Source of the DNA: Desulfobacterales bacterium
GTDB taxonomy: Bacteria > Desulfobacterota > Desulfobacteria > Desulfobacterales > JAFDCJ01
Length of the DNA: 14,522 nucleotides
Assembly: GCA_020345785.1 (NCBI GenBank)
Contig: CP070771.1
Coordinates: 7,106,576 to 7,121,097 of the forward strand
Direction: 5' to 3'
Notes under the pieces: model-generated
Seen by the model: only the letters and a program-made list of their open reading frames with translations
What the model was told of the DNA's origin: nothing
Database searches by the model: none
Translations under genes and position numbers: made by a program
In this document: in pieces, positions 1 to 6,740 of the stretch
Layout: each line of letters begins with the position of its first letter
How positions within the stretch are numbered: position 1 is the first letter of the stretch

Positions 1-864
1 GCCGATGGGTTCAAACATGCTGACGCCCTGGGGGTTGATATTCCCTCCGGCGGCAATGCCCATGCCGCCCTGGGTCTCAGCACCTAAATCGGTAATGATA
101 TCGCCGAACATGTTGGAGGTTACCAGGACGTCGAACCACTCTGGACTTTTGACCATCCACATGCAGGTGGCATCCACATGATAATATTCGCGCTTCACAT
201 CGGGGTAGTCTTTCTCGCCGATTTCGTGGAACACCCGCTCCCAAAGATCAAAGACATAGGTCAGCACGTTGGTTTTACCCACCAACCCCAGGGTATTGGC
301 CTCGCCTCTGCCGCGCGCTTTTTTGCCGAACTTTCGTGTATATTCAAAAGCGTATCGCAGGCAGCGCTCAACCTGGAAACGATTGTAAACCATGCTTTGC
401 ACGGCCACTTCATGGGGTGTGCCTTTCATGGAAATCCCTCCGATGCCGGTGTAAATGCCACCGGAGTTTTCCCGGATGACCACATAATCGATTTGCTCGG
501 GAGTCTTGTTTTTAAGGGGCGTCTCCACTCCCGGATAAAGGCGTACCGGCCGCAGGTTGATAAACTGATCCAGTTCGAAACGGAGTCGCAACAAGATGCC
601 CTTTTCCAGGATACCCGGTTTGACATCCGGATGTCCGATGGCACCCAAGTAAATCGCGTCGAACCGGCGAAGTTCTTCCGCAGCTGTCTCCGGCAGCACT
701 TCGCCTGTGCGCAGATAACGGTCGCCGCCAAAATCAAAATCGGTCATTTCCAAATTGAATCCGTATCGGGTCGCTGCTGCTTGCAGTACTTTTCGGCCCT
801 CATTGACCACTTCAGGTCCTGTTCCATCACCCGGAATCACGGCGATGCGGTAAGTATTAGCCAT
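1..864 (-). CDS. leuB: 3-isopropylmalate dehydrogenase-like decarboxylating dehydrogenase (partial, C-terminus off window)
   Basis: This is a beta-decarboxylating NAD-dependent dehydrogenase of the IPMDH/ICDH/tartrate dehydrogenase superfamily. The likely reaction is 3-isopropylmalate to 2-oxoisocaproate in cytosolic leucine synthesis. The visible 288 codons start [20 protein letters not shown], the family's N-terminal strand and P-loop-like turn. They continue with the substrate arginines ([19 protein letters not shown]), [10 protein letters not shown] (catalytic Arg and Tyr), VGKTNVL (catalytic Lys), HVDATCMW and [13 protein letters not shown] (Mg-binding Asps), and end in SMFEPIG just before the cofactor loop. 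The start is fixed by AAGGAG (876-871), 6 nt upstream of the ATG. The [15 protein letters not shown] style is also seen in tartrate dehydrogenase-type relatives, so the exact substrate is less certain than the family. A leuD-like remnant just upstream favours LeuB. No inactivating change is seen in the visible part. Confidence 0.9.
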   Translation of the reverse strand, partial: MANTYRIAVIPGDGTGPEVVNEGRKVLQAAATRYGFNLEMTDFDFGGDRYLRTGEVLPETAAEELRRFDAIYLGAIGHPDVKPGILEKGILLRLRFELDQFINLRPVRLYPGVETPLKNKTPEQIDYVVIRENSGGIYTGIGGISMKGTPHEVAVQSMVYNRFQVERCLRYAFEYTRKFGKKARGRGEANTLGLVGKTNVLTYVFDLWERVFHEIGEKDYPDVKREYYHVDATCMWMVKSPEWFDVLVTSNMFGDIITDLGAETQGGMGIAAGGNINPQGVSMFEPIG

Positions 865-880
865 ATTTTTCTCCTTCTAT

Positions 881-994
881 CTCCATTCATATGCCAGCGG
901 CGTTGTGCAAGTGTGGACAACCAAAAAATACGCCCGCTGCAACGGTAAAACCTTTTCAATTCTCACCGCCATAGCCGGTGGCTTATGAATGGAG
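881..994. repeat. 114-bp repeat element, copy A, with terminal inverted repeats (MITE-like)
   Basis: The left end CTCCATTCATATGCCAGCGG and the reverse complement of the right end (CTCCATTCATAAGCCACCGG) pair over about 21 bp with two mismatches. A second copy of exactly the same length lies at 5018-5131. By hand alignment about 98 of 114 positions are identical, with no gaps. Differences cluster in the interior (block after position 20), while both termini and a central AACCAAAAAATAC / GGTAAAACCTTTTC core are conserved. Here the element lies between the TAA of the leuD remnant (997-995) and the ribosome binding site of leuB. No coding capacity is seen, so it would be non-autonomous if mobile. 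Alternatively it is a conserved structured RNA or REP-like unit. Confidence 0.8.
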
Positions 995-1108
995 TTATTG
1001 TTGAACATAGGGGATCAAGCCACCTGATTTCAATAGTAATTGCATAAATTCCGGAATCGGCCAGATCCATATCGACGCTAAATGCGCGAACTCTTTGATG
1101 CCTGTACC
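995..1108 (-). pseudogene. C-terminal remnant of 3-isopropylmalate dehydratase small subunit (leuD-like)
   Basis: The minus frame ending in TAA at 997-995 reads 37 codons from 1108 with no internal stop. It finishes PIPEFMQLLLKSGGLIPYV followed by QQ, which resembles the C-terminal helix and tail of LeuD-type aconitase small subunits (PxPEFMQ..I..GGLIxYV). The position immediately upstream of leuB and on the same strand is where leuD stands in leuCDB operons. Going further upstream the same frame meets TAA at 1111-1109, and then an open stretch of about 45 codons that I do not recognise as LeuD. LeuD should be about 160-170 residues, so this is a truncated remnant. A chance resemblance of a short peptide is possible, but location and motif agree. 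Confidence 0.5.
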
Positions 1109-1240
1109 TTAGCTGATTTTGCAGACTTTTTGAAATGTATCGACAAATGTGGTTTTCTCTATCCGCGGGCTGGAATGTTGGTTCAGTAAACGCGTTGGAC
1201 CGTCATCCACGTAATCGGCATCCAAAAATATCTTTTTGTT

Positions 1241-1270
1241 CGCATATTATGCGACCACGGTAGTGTCAAT
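1241..1270 (-). promoter_or_regulatory. weak minus-strand promoter-like site with 13-bp palindrome
   Basis: On the minus strand a perfect TTGACA (1270-1265) is followed 17 nt later by TATGCG (1247-1242), a poor -10. The -10 lies inside the 13-bp palindrome CGCATATTATGCG (1241-1253). If real, it would transcribe the leuD remnant, element copy A and leuB with a long leader. The -10 matches at only about three positions, so this is a tentative call. Apart from this and the leuD remnant, bases 1109-1307 show nothing recognisable. Confidence 0.2.
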
Positions 1271-1307
1271 AAAAAAAATAAAAGATGGCCGGCTTCTCCA
1301 TCCGCAA

Positions 1308-1898
1308 TCACGATCCTCTCTGCCATGGTCTGCCCCTTTCCCGTGACCACCGCAGATATTTCATCAGCTCTAAGTTAACCTCACCCGTGTCGAATTTTTC
1401 GCTGTCGTACGCTCCGCCGCACCATTCCAGAAAGCTCTCGTGCTCTTCATGATTTGGATCTTTAATCGCTTCACAAAAATCATAATATCCCGGCACACCG
1501 CCGACATCTTCCGGCGGACAGGCCCTGGCACCGTCCAGGCATTCAATGGTGGACTGAAGTTGCGGGTTTGAGTAGCGGTTGTCCTCCAGAATGACTTCAT
1601 GTTCCCAGCTGTCGCCGAAATCATAAAGATAGTGGAAGGTGTGGCCTTTTTGCGTGATCAGATCTCCGAGACGGTATTTTCCGCATTCAAGACCGTCTTC
1701 TTTTGACTCGGGATACTCCGTGTATCGTTTTTTCCCGATCGTGAATTCATGCAGATGGCTGTCCGTCCAGCCCATGACAATCTGAATGACATCGTGGAGC
1801 CGGTCCAAGGTGATCTCGCCCGGTACGACAAAGCGGCGCCAGATTTCAGGCTCAATCTCAAGCAGTTTGATTTTCATTAAAAAAAGACTTTCATTCAT
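1308..1898 (-). CDS. plasmid pRiA4b ORF-3 family protein (IS-passenger-type)
   Basis: This 196-residue protein matches the pRiA4b ORF-3-like domain family, often annotated as an IS1096-associated passenger. Landmarks are an N-terminal LLEIEPEIWRRFVVPGEITL strand, LHDVIQIVMGWTDSHLHEF, FHYLYDFGDSWEHEVILE, and the C-terminal CLDGARACPPEDVGGVPGYYDFCEAI segment. The DFGDSWEH and CPPEDVGG signatures are highly characteristic. The biochemical role of the family is not established. Members are frequently found on plasmids, near insertion sequences, or as solo genes. The start at 1898 is preferred over an ATG four codons upstream because GAGGA lies 6-7 nt before it. The gene abuts the leuD remnant on the same strand, so its arrival may be linked to the break of the leu operon. 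Confidence 0.88.
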   Translation of the reverse strand: MNESLFLMKIKLLEIEPEIWRRFVVPGEITLDRLHDVIQIVMGWTDSHLHEFTIGKKRYTEYPESKEDGLECGKYRLGDLITQKGHTFHYLYDFGDSWEHEVILEDNRYSNPQLQSTIECLDGARACPPEDVGGVPGYYDFCEAIKDPNHEEHESFLEWCGGAYDSEKFDTGEVNLELMKYLRWSRERGRPWQRGS

Positions 1899-1988
1899 GG
1901 TATTCCTCATTCAACAGTTTTCCGGTGCCACGTGCACCTCGTCACAAGATACAGTTACGATTGTTCCGGCCAATTGTTCAGTCAAATA

Positions 1989-2032
1989 CCCCCCCTAAAA
2001 GGGGGGGCTTGATGATCCCCCTGAAAGGGGGG
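1989..2032. repeat. two adjacent C-run/G-run hairpins
   Basis: CCCCCCC-TAAAA-GGGGGGG (1989-2007) is a perfect 7-bp stem. It is followed by CCCCC-TGAAA-GGGGGG (2017-2032), a second stem of at least five G-C pairs. This style of short palindrome is a common intergenic repeat in delta-proteobacterial genomes. It lies upstream of the pRiA4b ORF-3 gene and could affect transcription, but there is no T-run beyond either stem, so it is not called a terminator. Confidence 0.6.
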
Positions 2033-2049
2033 CCGATTTGATATTTATT

Positions 2050-2430
2050 CTCACCGCAAAGACGCAGAGCACGCAGAGGATATTTTTATTTTTTGCTTTC
2101 CGCTGAGAGGCCCCGTCAAGCCGGGATGACCGATCCGATCCTGAAGCCTTAAAGGTCGGCCTCCGGAAAGCAAAAACCAGCAGCCTTTCGGCACCTTATA
2201 TCCTGCTAATATAAATCATATACCCCCATATGTGCTTTGAGTGTCAAATAAAGCTGGAAGCTATTCCTTTGCCATAGGCCGACCATCAATTTATAAGATC
2301 AGATCGGTCATCCCGACCTCGCGGGGCCTCTCAACGGCAAAAGAAAAATTTTATTCCCTCTGCGAGCTCTGCGGCTCCAGCGACGTGTCGGGGCGTAGCT
2401 CGCAAAGCGAAGACCGAAGCGGGCGGTGAG
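2050..2430. repeat. large imperfect inverted repeat (about 90-bp arms)
   Basis: The left arm (2050-2140, beginning CTCACCGC) is complementary to the right arm (2297-2430, ending GGTGAG). The best core is 2105-2140 against 2332-2297, with 31 of 36 positions matching, centred on GGGATGACCGATC. A second block pairs CGCAGAG(C)xxGCAGAGG at 2063-2079 with its complement around 2358-2374. The right arm carries about 45 extra bases (roughly 2376-2420), including CTCGCAAAGCG. Pairing continues weakly inward (AGGTCGGCCTCCGGAAAGC at 2152-2170 against GCCATAGGCCGACC near 2270). Short open frames inside read through the arms and are not believable genes. It resembles a decayed foldback element. Confidence 0.7.
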
Positions 2431-2969
2431 ATAATTACATTTTTTAAGCCCACCTGCCCTCAAAGCACAGTATAGGCCATCAGCATAGCTGAAGCTTTAA
2501 TGGTTTAATTAGTGGATCTGGTTGCGTAGTGGTCGAACGAAATACTATCTGCCGAATTTCGCCGATGTTTTCCATTCAACTTGCCCCCTCGACATGATGA
2601 GAATTTATGCCTATCATGGCGCGATTTGCATGGCAAGAACCAAATAACGCTCTTGACTGGACCACCAGGTCTGTTATACGTGAATCAAGCGATTCTTAGG
2701 TTCTTGCACCCAGTCCGGGCGGGCGTAAATCCCGCCCCTACGCTAAGTTGCTTAACCTGTTGGGTAGGGGCGAGGTTAATCCTCGCCCACTCAGAACGGG
2801 TCATTGTTCCAATCTTCGTATTGGAATCACTCAACTTGGGTTATAGTTATTGTTATTCACCTCGATCTGCGAAAGCTCTTTCTACCGGAGCTCCAGATAA
2901 CCAGTAAAAAAATCTGTAAAAGATGGGGGCCTGGCTAAGACCGAACCAGGTTTTATCGGGTGACGGCCT
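2431..2969. other. intergenic DNA without recognisable gene
   Basis: No open frame here looks like a protein. The 108-codon frame at 2581-2907 runs through the palindrome at 2717-2788 and has low-complexity, non-family-like composition. Besides that inverted pair, a short hairpin CCTGG/CCAGG (2930-2950) is followed by TTTT just before the membrane-protein gene. It could end an upstream transcript but is too weak to call. Confidence 0.5.
2717..2788. repeat. GC-rich inverted repeat pair
   Basis: A 25-nt segment at 2717-2741 (starting GGGCGGGCG, ending CGCCCCTAC) is complementary at 19 of 25 positions to 2764-2788 (starting GTAGGGGCG, ending CTCGCCC), with a 22-nt loop. Each arm is itself near-palindromic (GGGCGGG...CCCGCCC; GGGCGAGG..CCTCGCCC on the complement). 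Such GTAGGGGCGAGG-type units recur in intergenic DNA of many Desulfobacterota and related genomes, and their function is unknown. Confidence 0.65.
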
Positions 2970-3344
2970 ATGCTTAACCAAGTTTTCCTTTATTCAGGTT
3001 CAGCGTTCATTTCATTTTGGGGAATCGCGCACCTCTTTCCAACGAGGTCGGTTGTCTCAGGATTTGGTGAGATTTCCGTTGATAATAAACGAATTATTAC
3101 CATGGAATGGATCGTCGAGGGTATTGCACTTATTTTTATTGGAGCAATTAATGCGCTTGTTACCGCTGTCGATCATACAAGCTCAATCTCATTGATAATT
3201 TATTCAAGTTCAGCAGTTGTTCTCATTGTTTTAGCCTTCGTTTCATTTCTTACAGGATTTAAAATCAGTTTTCTACCATTCAAACTGTGCCCTGTGATTT
3301 TCATTACATCTGCTGTTCTGATAATTCTTGGAGGTCTCATCTAG
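2970..3344 (+). CDS. small four-helix membrane protein, conserved hypothetical
   Basis: This 124-residue hydrophobic protein has four predicted membrane segments: about residues 5-23, 46-66, 72-95 and 105-123. A conserved-looking polar segment lies between helices 1 and 2: FWGIAHLFPTRSVV then GFGEISVDNKRIITMEWI. I associate this pattern with an unnamed membrane family of bacteria and methanogens and cannot assign a function. The ATG at 2970 has only a weak GGGTGA about 6 nt upstream, and overlapping frames give no better protein. The gene stands alone, AT-richer than its surroundings and with repeat structures on both sides (2050-2430, 2717-2788, 3489-3785), which suggests a transferred single-gene insertion. 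Confidence 0.7.
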   Translation: MLNQVFLYSGSAFISFWGIAHLFPTRSVVSGFGEISVDNKRIITMEWIVEGIALIFIGAINALVTAVDHTSSISLIIYSSSAVVLIVLAFVSFLTGFKISFLPFKLCPVIFITSAVLIILGGLI

Positions 3345-3981
3345 TCATGTCGGGCGCTTAGTTGTGCGATATCGGCAATTTGTTGTCGCGGTTGCAAAGT
3401 GCTTTGATTTTTTAGAGGTTTCAGGTGTCATGTGTCAGCCCAGCCGCCGGCCGCTGGGCGGCCAGTTTGATCTGAAAAAGAAACTAATGAACGTCCAACA
3501 TCGAACGTCCAACGTCCAACATCGAATACGGAATTCTGTCAATTTAAAAAAATGCTGAATAACACACGGCGCAAATACCGTGCAGGCGCGGGCGCGGCGG
3601 GAACGATTATTCTGTGCGATCGAATCGACCAATCGAAATCCGACTCGGCTGCCTTCGACAAGCTCAGACCCCGAGCACGTCGAGGGGAGCGCGTTGCAGG
3701 CTTTGATTGACTCCCTTTAAATGAAATAGATAAAGCGCAGCGCCATCAATATTGGACGTTCGATGTTCGATGTTCGACGTTCAATCTTTTTACAGTTCCA
3801 ACTTTGTGATAAATTTGCTGCCGCGTATGGGCCTCTTCTTCCGAGCGTAGTCTCGGTCGAAGCATAGGCGCTTGATTGTTAATTCTCTTCATTTTATGAT
3901 TTTTTTTCATCACGAATTGTCCAAGGTCCGCATGTCGTTAAAATCAGGGATGACAAAGCGATAGAAGCTGAGATATTTAAA
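3345..3981. other. intergenic, repeat-containing stretch
   Basis: No believable gene is seen. Two oppositely oriented short-repeat arrays lie at 3489-3527 and 3751-3785. Between them is a GC-rich stretch containing CTTCGACAAGCTCAGAC (about 3653-3669), a motif common in delta-proteobacterial intergenic DNA. Bases 3883-3981 are open in the frame of the downstream arginase-family gene and read IVQGPHVVKIRDDKAIEAE in part, but contain no start codon, so this may be chance. Confidence 0.5.
3489..3785. repeat. pair of oppositely oriented AACGTCCAACATCG short-repeat arrays
   Basis: The left array (3489-3527) holds GAACGTCCAACATC, then GAACGTCC, then AACGTCCAACATCGAAT. The right array (3751-3785) carries the reverse complement form: ATTGGACGTTCGATG, TTCGATG, TTCGACGTTCAAT. 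The roughly 220-bp interior has no gene. The arrangement is that of terminal arrays bounding a small element or a large stem. The unit is self-similar and degenerate. Confidence 0.65.
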
Positions 3982-4854
3982 ATGAGAATAGAAATTTTAG
4001 GTACCCCGTTCAACGGCCTGGAGACGTTTTCAGAAATTGAAAATCCTGCAGAGGGCTTGCGTCAAGCAAACCTGATGTCTCTTTTGGAAGCCGGCGGTCA
4101 CACGGTTACGGATTTAGGTGACCTGACCGGATTTCAGTGCCGGGACATCCGTGACGATGAAACCGGTATTAACGACTTTGAATTGTGGCTTGACCTTTCC
4201 CGGGAACTTTCTAAAAAAGTGGCAGCAATACTCGATCGGCAAGCCTTTCCATTGCTGCTGGGAGGGGATTGCCGGATGCTGATAGGTATTTTCACTGCCT
4301 TTGCCGAAAGGGCGATTGAAGTAGGTCTCGTCTTCCTGGATGGTCATGCTGACTTCCATTCACCTGAAACATCACCCAGCGGCGATCCCGCCGATATGGA
4401 ATTGGCAATCCTGACTGGCCGTGGCCCCGAAAGAATCACCAGAATAGCCGGCAAATACCCTTTGATCAAAGACGAAAATGTGGTGGTGTATGGAATAAGG
4501 GCCTGGGATGGTATAGAGGCATCGAATATTGAAGTTTATGATAGACAGCGAATGGTGGAAAACGGAATTAAATATTCCGTGAAAGAAGGATTAAAGAATT
4601 TCTCCCAAAAAGCGCTTCCGCTATGGCTTCATTTTGATGTTGATGTACTAGATCCAAAATTCATGCCGGTCATGTTCCCGGAACCGGAAGGCTTGACAAT
4701 TGAAGAAGCTCAAGAGCTTCTGGGTCTTTTGTGGGCATCCAGTCGCGTAATAGGCATGAGCATCGCATGCTACCATCCCAGACTAGATGTAGACGGTGAT
4801 GCCGGTGCCCGGTTAGTCAATCTCGTATCAGGAGTTCTCTCAAGTCCTGTCTAA
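3982..4854 (+). CDS. arginase/agmatinase (ureohydrolase) family protein with Cys in place of a metal-ligand His
   Basis: This 290-residue ureohydrolase-fold protein would hydrolyse a guanidino or related C-N bond using a binuclear Mn centre. The metal motifs are GGDC (Cys97, where arginases have GGDH), DGHADFH (Asp120, His122, Asp124, His126) and HFDVDVLDP (Asp219, Asp221). Five of the six usual ligands are present, and His is replaced by Cys at the first. The arginase substrate Glu in an EVNP-like motif is also absent: the corresponding segment reads SIACYHPRLD. A GGDC plus YxPxLD type is, to my recollection, a recurrent bacterial subfamily with uncharacterised substrates, so arginase activity should not be assumed. 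The N-terminus MRIEILGTPFNG is the normal first strand, which supports the ATG at 3982 although only a weak GAG precedes it. No operon partner is seen. Confidence 0.85.
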   Translation: MRIEILGTPFNGLETFSEIENPAEGLRQANLMSLLEAGGHTVTDLGDLTGFQCRDIRDDETGINDFELWLDLSRELSKKVAAILDRQAFPLLLGGDCRMLIGIFTAFAERAIEVGLVFLDGHADFHSPETSPSGDPADMELAILTGRGPERITRIAGKYPLIKDENVVVYGIRAWDGIEASNIEVYDRQRMVENGIKYSVKEGLKNFSQKALPLWLHFDVDVLDPKFMPVMFPEPEGLTIEEAQELLGLLWASSRVIGMSIACYHPRLDVDGDAGARLVNLVSGVLSSPV

Positions 4855-5017
4855 TCCGTCTTTTGATCACCCTTGGCGCTGATCTGTCTGTTTTGAAATG
4901 TATTTGAGCTAGTCATCATTCTCATGCATCTTGTGTTGTTCAGCCCGATACGCTAATGGTTGCTACCCGGCAGACACAAAGAGATCATAAAAAATAGGCC
5001 CTAATTGTTTTTTCTAT

Positions 5018-5131
5018 CTCCATTCATATGCCAACGGCATGGTGTAGGTTTGCGCAACCAAAAAATACTTTCGCTGTAGCGGTAAAACCTTTTCAATTCT
5101 CACGCACATAGCCGGTGGCTTATGAATGGAG
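5018..5131. repeat. 114-bp repeat element, copy B, with terminal inverted repeats (MITE-like)
   Basis: This copy has the same length, ends and window orientation as the one at 881-994, with about 86% identity by hand alignment. The ends are CTCCATTCATATGCCAACGG and GCCGGTGGCTTATGAATGGAG (reverse complementary apart from two positions). An internal perfect hairpin CGCT-GT-AGCG lies at about 5072-5081. The six bases left of both copies are identical (TTCTAT), while the right flanks differ, and no clear target duplication is seen. The right end abuts the ribosome binding site of the methyltransferase. Bases 4855-5017 upstream hold no gene that I can recognise. Confidence 0.8.
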
Positions 5132-5145
5132 TCAGGAGATGAAAA

Positions 5146-5700
5146 ATGAATACAGAAGCTTTGGGAAATTCAAAGATTCTGAATTTGCTTTTCAAACCAG
5201 CTGGAATGCTTATGGGAAGCAGGGCTCGACGCTGGCTCATGAACCCTGTGAAAACCCTGCAAGGTGTTGGCATTCAGCCTGGCCAGACCGTTTTAGAGGT
5301 GGGATGCGGTACCGGTTTTTTCACTATACCGACAGCAAAAATGCTTGGCGATGAAGGCTGCTTGGTGGCGATGGACGCATTAGCCGGTTTTATCGAACAA
5401 GTGGCAAAAAAAGTACAATCTGCCGGTTTAAAAAACGTCCGCGTACTAAAACGTGATGCTCTCGATACGGGATTGGATGCCGCAAGCATAGACCTGTCGC
5501 TGTTGTTTGGAGTACTCCCTTGGCCGGCATTGCCCTTGAATCGTCTTTTACCCGAAATGCACCGTGTCCTAAAACCAGAAGGAAGATTAGCAGTGTGGTT
5601 GTTCCCGGTTTCCGGTTGGGTGCCGAAGTCGATCCTTCAATCCGGGTTATTCACATATGTCAACAAACGCAACGGAGTTTACAATTACACGCGACGTTAA
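5146..5700 (+). CDS. class I SAM-dependent methyltransferase
   Basis: This 184-residue Rossmann-fold methyltransferase contains motif I VLEVGCGTGFFTIP (residues 49-62), the acidic end of strand 2 in VAMDAL (74-79), an RDALD motif III region (about 103-107), SIDLSLLFGVL (post-II strand) and EMHRVLKPEGRLAVW (137-151). The length fits compact single-domain UbiE/Methyltransf_11-type enzymes. Nothing shows the substrate. The ATG is chosen because AGGAG (5134-5138) lies 7 nt upstream. An overlapping ATG at 5115 in another frame is a shadow. The gene starts 14 bp after the 114-bp element and ends 20 bp before the convergent phosphatase remnant. Confidence 0.88.
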   Translation: MNTEALGNSKILNLLFKPAGMLMGSRARRWLMNPVKTLQGVGIQPGQTVLEVGCGTGFFTIPTAKMLGDEGCLVAMDALAGFIEQVAKKVQSAGLKNVRVLKRDALDTGLDAASIDLSLLFGVLPWPALPLNRLLPEMHRVLKPEGRLAVWLFPVSGWVPKSILQSGLFTYVNKRNGVYNYTRR

Positions 5701-5720
5701 ATGAGTAGAGCATTCGTTAT

Positions 5721-6664
5721 TCAGGTTTTTCCAATCTTTACAACGATAAGGGTTACATCATCCTGGAGGCTGAAGCCATCCCGGAAGTCATCGAGAGAGT
5801 CGATGATAACATCAAGCAACGCGTTGGCTTCAGTTTCTGGGTTTTCTCGAATTATCCTGCAAATGGCTTCTTTGCCGAACATTTCCCCTTGCGGGTTTTG
5901 CGCCTCCCAGATGCCGTCGGTTCCCAAAACAATGATCTGACCTTCCTTAAGTCCTTCTTTCCGGTTGGTTACGCAGTGCCATTGGCTGTCTATGCCCAGC
6001 GCCAAACCCTGCCCTGCCAAGTTTTCAAAAAGATCCCTTTCGGGATCATGGAAGATTCCCGGATCATGCCCCGCCCGTACCCATTCGAGGCAGCGGCTGT
6101 CTTTATTCACTACCAAATAGAAAAGGGTCATGAACTGTCCGGACTCTTCCACATCCGCGGCAATTTGTCGATTGACATCCGAAAGTCCATCTGGTCGGTC
6201 AGATAGGCCAGAAGACAGAGAATAGCAGGTATTATAAGCCACATTACCAAGTTTGCGGGAATATATATAAAGGGAATATTTAAAAGACGCCGTCCGGCCT
6301 TTTCTTTCAGACCCTCGGGAAGGCTTCGATCCGCTGTAATTAAATTCAGATATCTGGAAATGGGCCTCAATATGATACTCAGCATGATCCGGAAACATAC
6401 ATATATCAATAGTAAACCGGGGATCGGAGCAGCTGTTAGTAATAGATAAAATTTAATTCCGCTAGAAAGACCGGTTTGCTGTGAAAAGTATGCCAAGCGG
6501 TCGGCGAGAAAATGCGGTGTCGCCAGGTTTAATAAGCTGACAATGACAATACCAACGATGACCGAGAAGGCTCCGATGGAATAATAACCTTTAAGCGATA
6601 AGTCCTCGGGCTGCTATTGTTTTCCGCGGCTGGACTGATTTTTATTTTCATATTCTCTATTCAT
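5721..6664 (-). pseudogene. decayed SpoIIE/RsbU-type PP2C phosphatase with membrane N-terminus
   Basis: Two minus-strand frames together describe one gene. The upstream frame starts at ATG 6664 (MNREYENKNQ) and meets an in-frame TAG at 6616-6614. It then continues as three hydrophobic segments (YYSIGAFSVIVGIVIVSLL; FYLLLTAAPIPGLLLIYVCF; FIYIPANLVMWLIIPAILCL) up to TDQMD at about 6185. From about 6179 a different frame gives the C-terminal half of a SpoIIE phosphatase: DVNRQIAADVEESGQFMTLF, VRAGHDPG, GTDGIWEAQNPQG and LQDDVTLIVVKIG. The N-terminal half of the phosphatase domain (GGDYFD and GDVSGHG metal motifs), normally between these parts, is missing. That implies an internal deletion of roughly 200 residues with a frame change. 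The product cannot be an active phosphatase. A separate short expressed fragment is possible but unlikely. Confidence 0.75.
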
Positions 6665-6740
6665 CTGCGAGACAACCAATCCAGCATTCTTAGGACTATT
6701 TCTCTCGTCTTCATTGAATATTCCTGAGGCCGGTTCGGAT

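Noticed and set aside
178..948. 256-codon plus-strand open frame opposite leuB
   Set aside because: It is antisense to a clear dehydrogenase with all catalytic motifs, has no recognisable domain, and reads into the repeat element.
1989..2032. C/G-run hairpins as a terminator for an upstream gene
   Set aside because: There is no T-run after either stem on either strand and no gene ends nearby in the right orientation.
2241..2429. 62-codon plus-strand frame
   Set aside because: It lies in the right arm of the large inverted repeat and is explained by repeat sequence.
2500..2605. 31-codon minus-strand frame (MENIGEIRQIVF...) near a GAGGGG
   Set aside because: The short frame in gene-free DNA has no family resemblance, and the spacing to the purine run is poor.
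2742..2770. possible integron attC-like site around GCTAAGTTGCTTAACC
   Set aside because: It lacks the paired 7-bp core sites with the required GTTRRRY/RYYYAAC layout, and there is no integrase in the window.
2581..2907. 108-codon plus-strand frame
   Set aside because: It runs through a palindromic repeat at 2717-2788, lacks a ribosome binding site and shows no family-like pattern.
3489..3527. short repeats as a CRISPR array
   Set aside because: The units are degenerate, of unequal length and have no spacers, and no cas gene is nearby.
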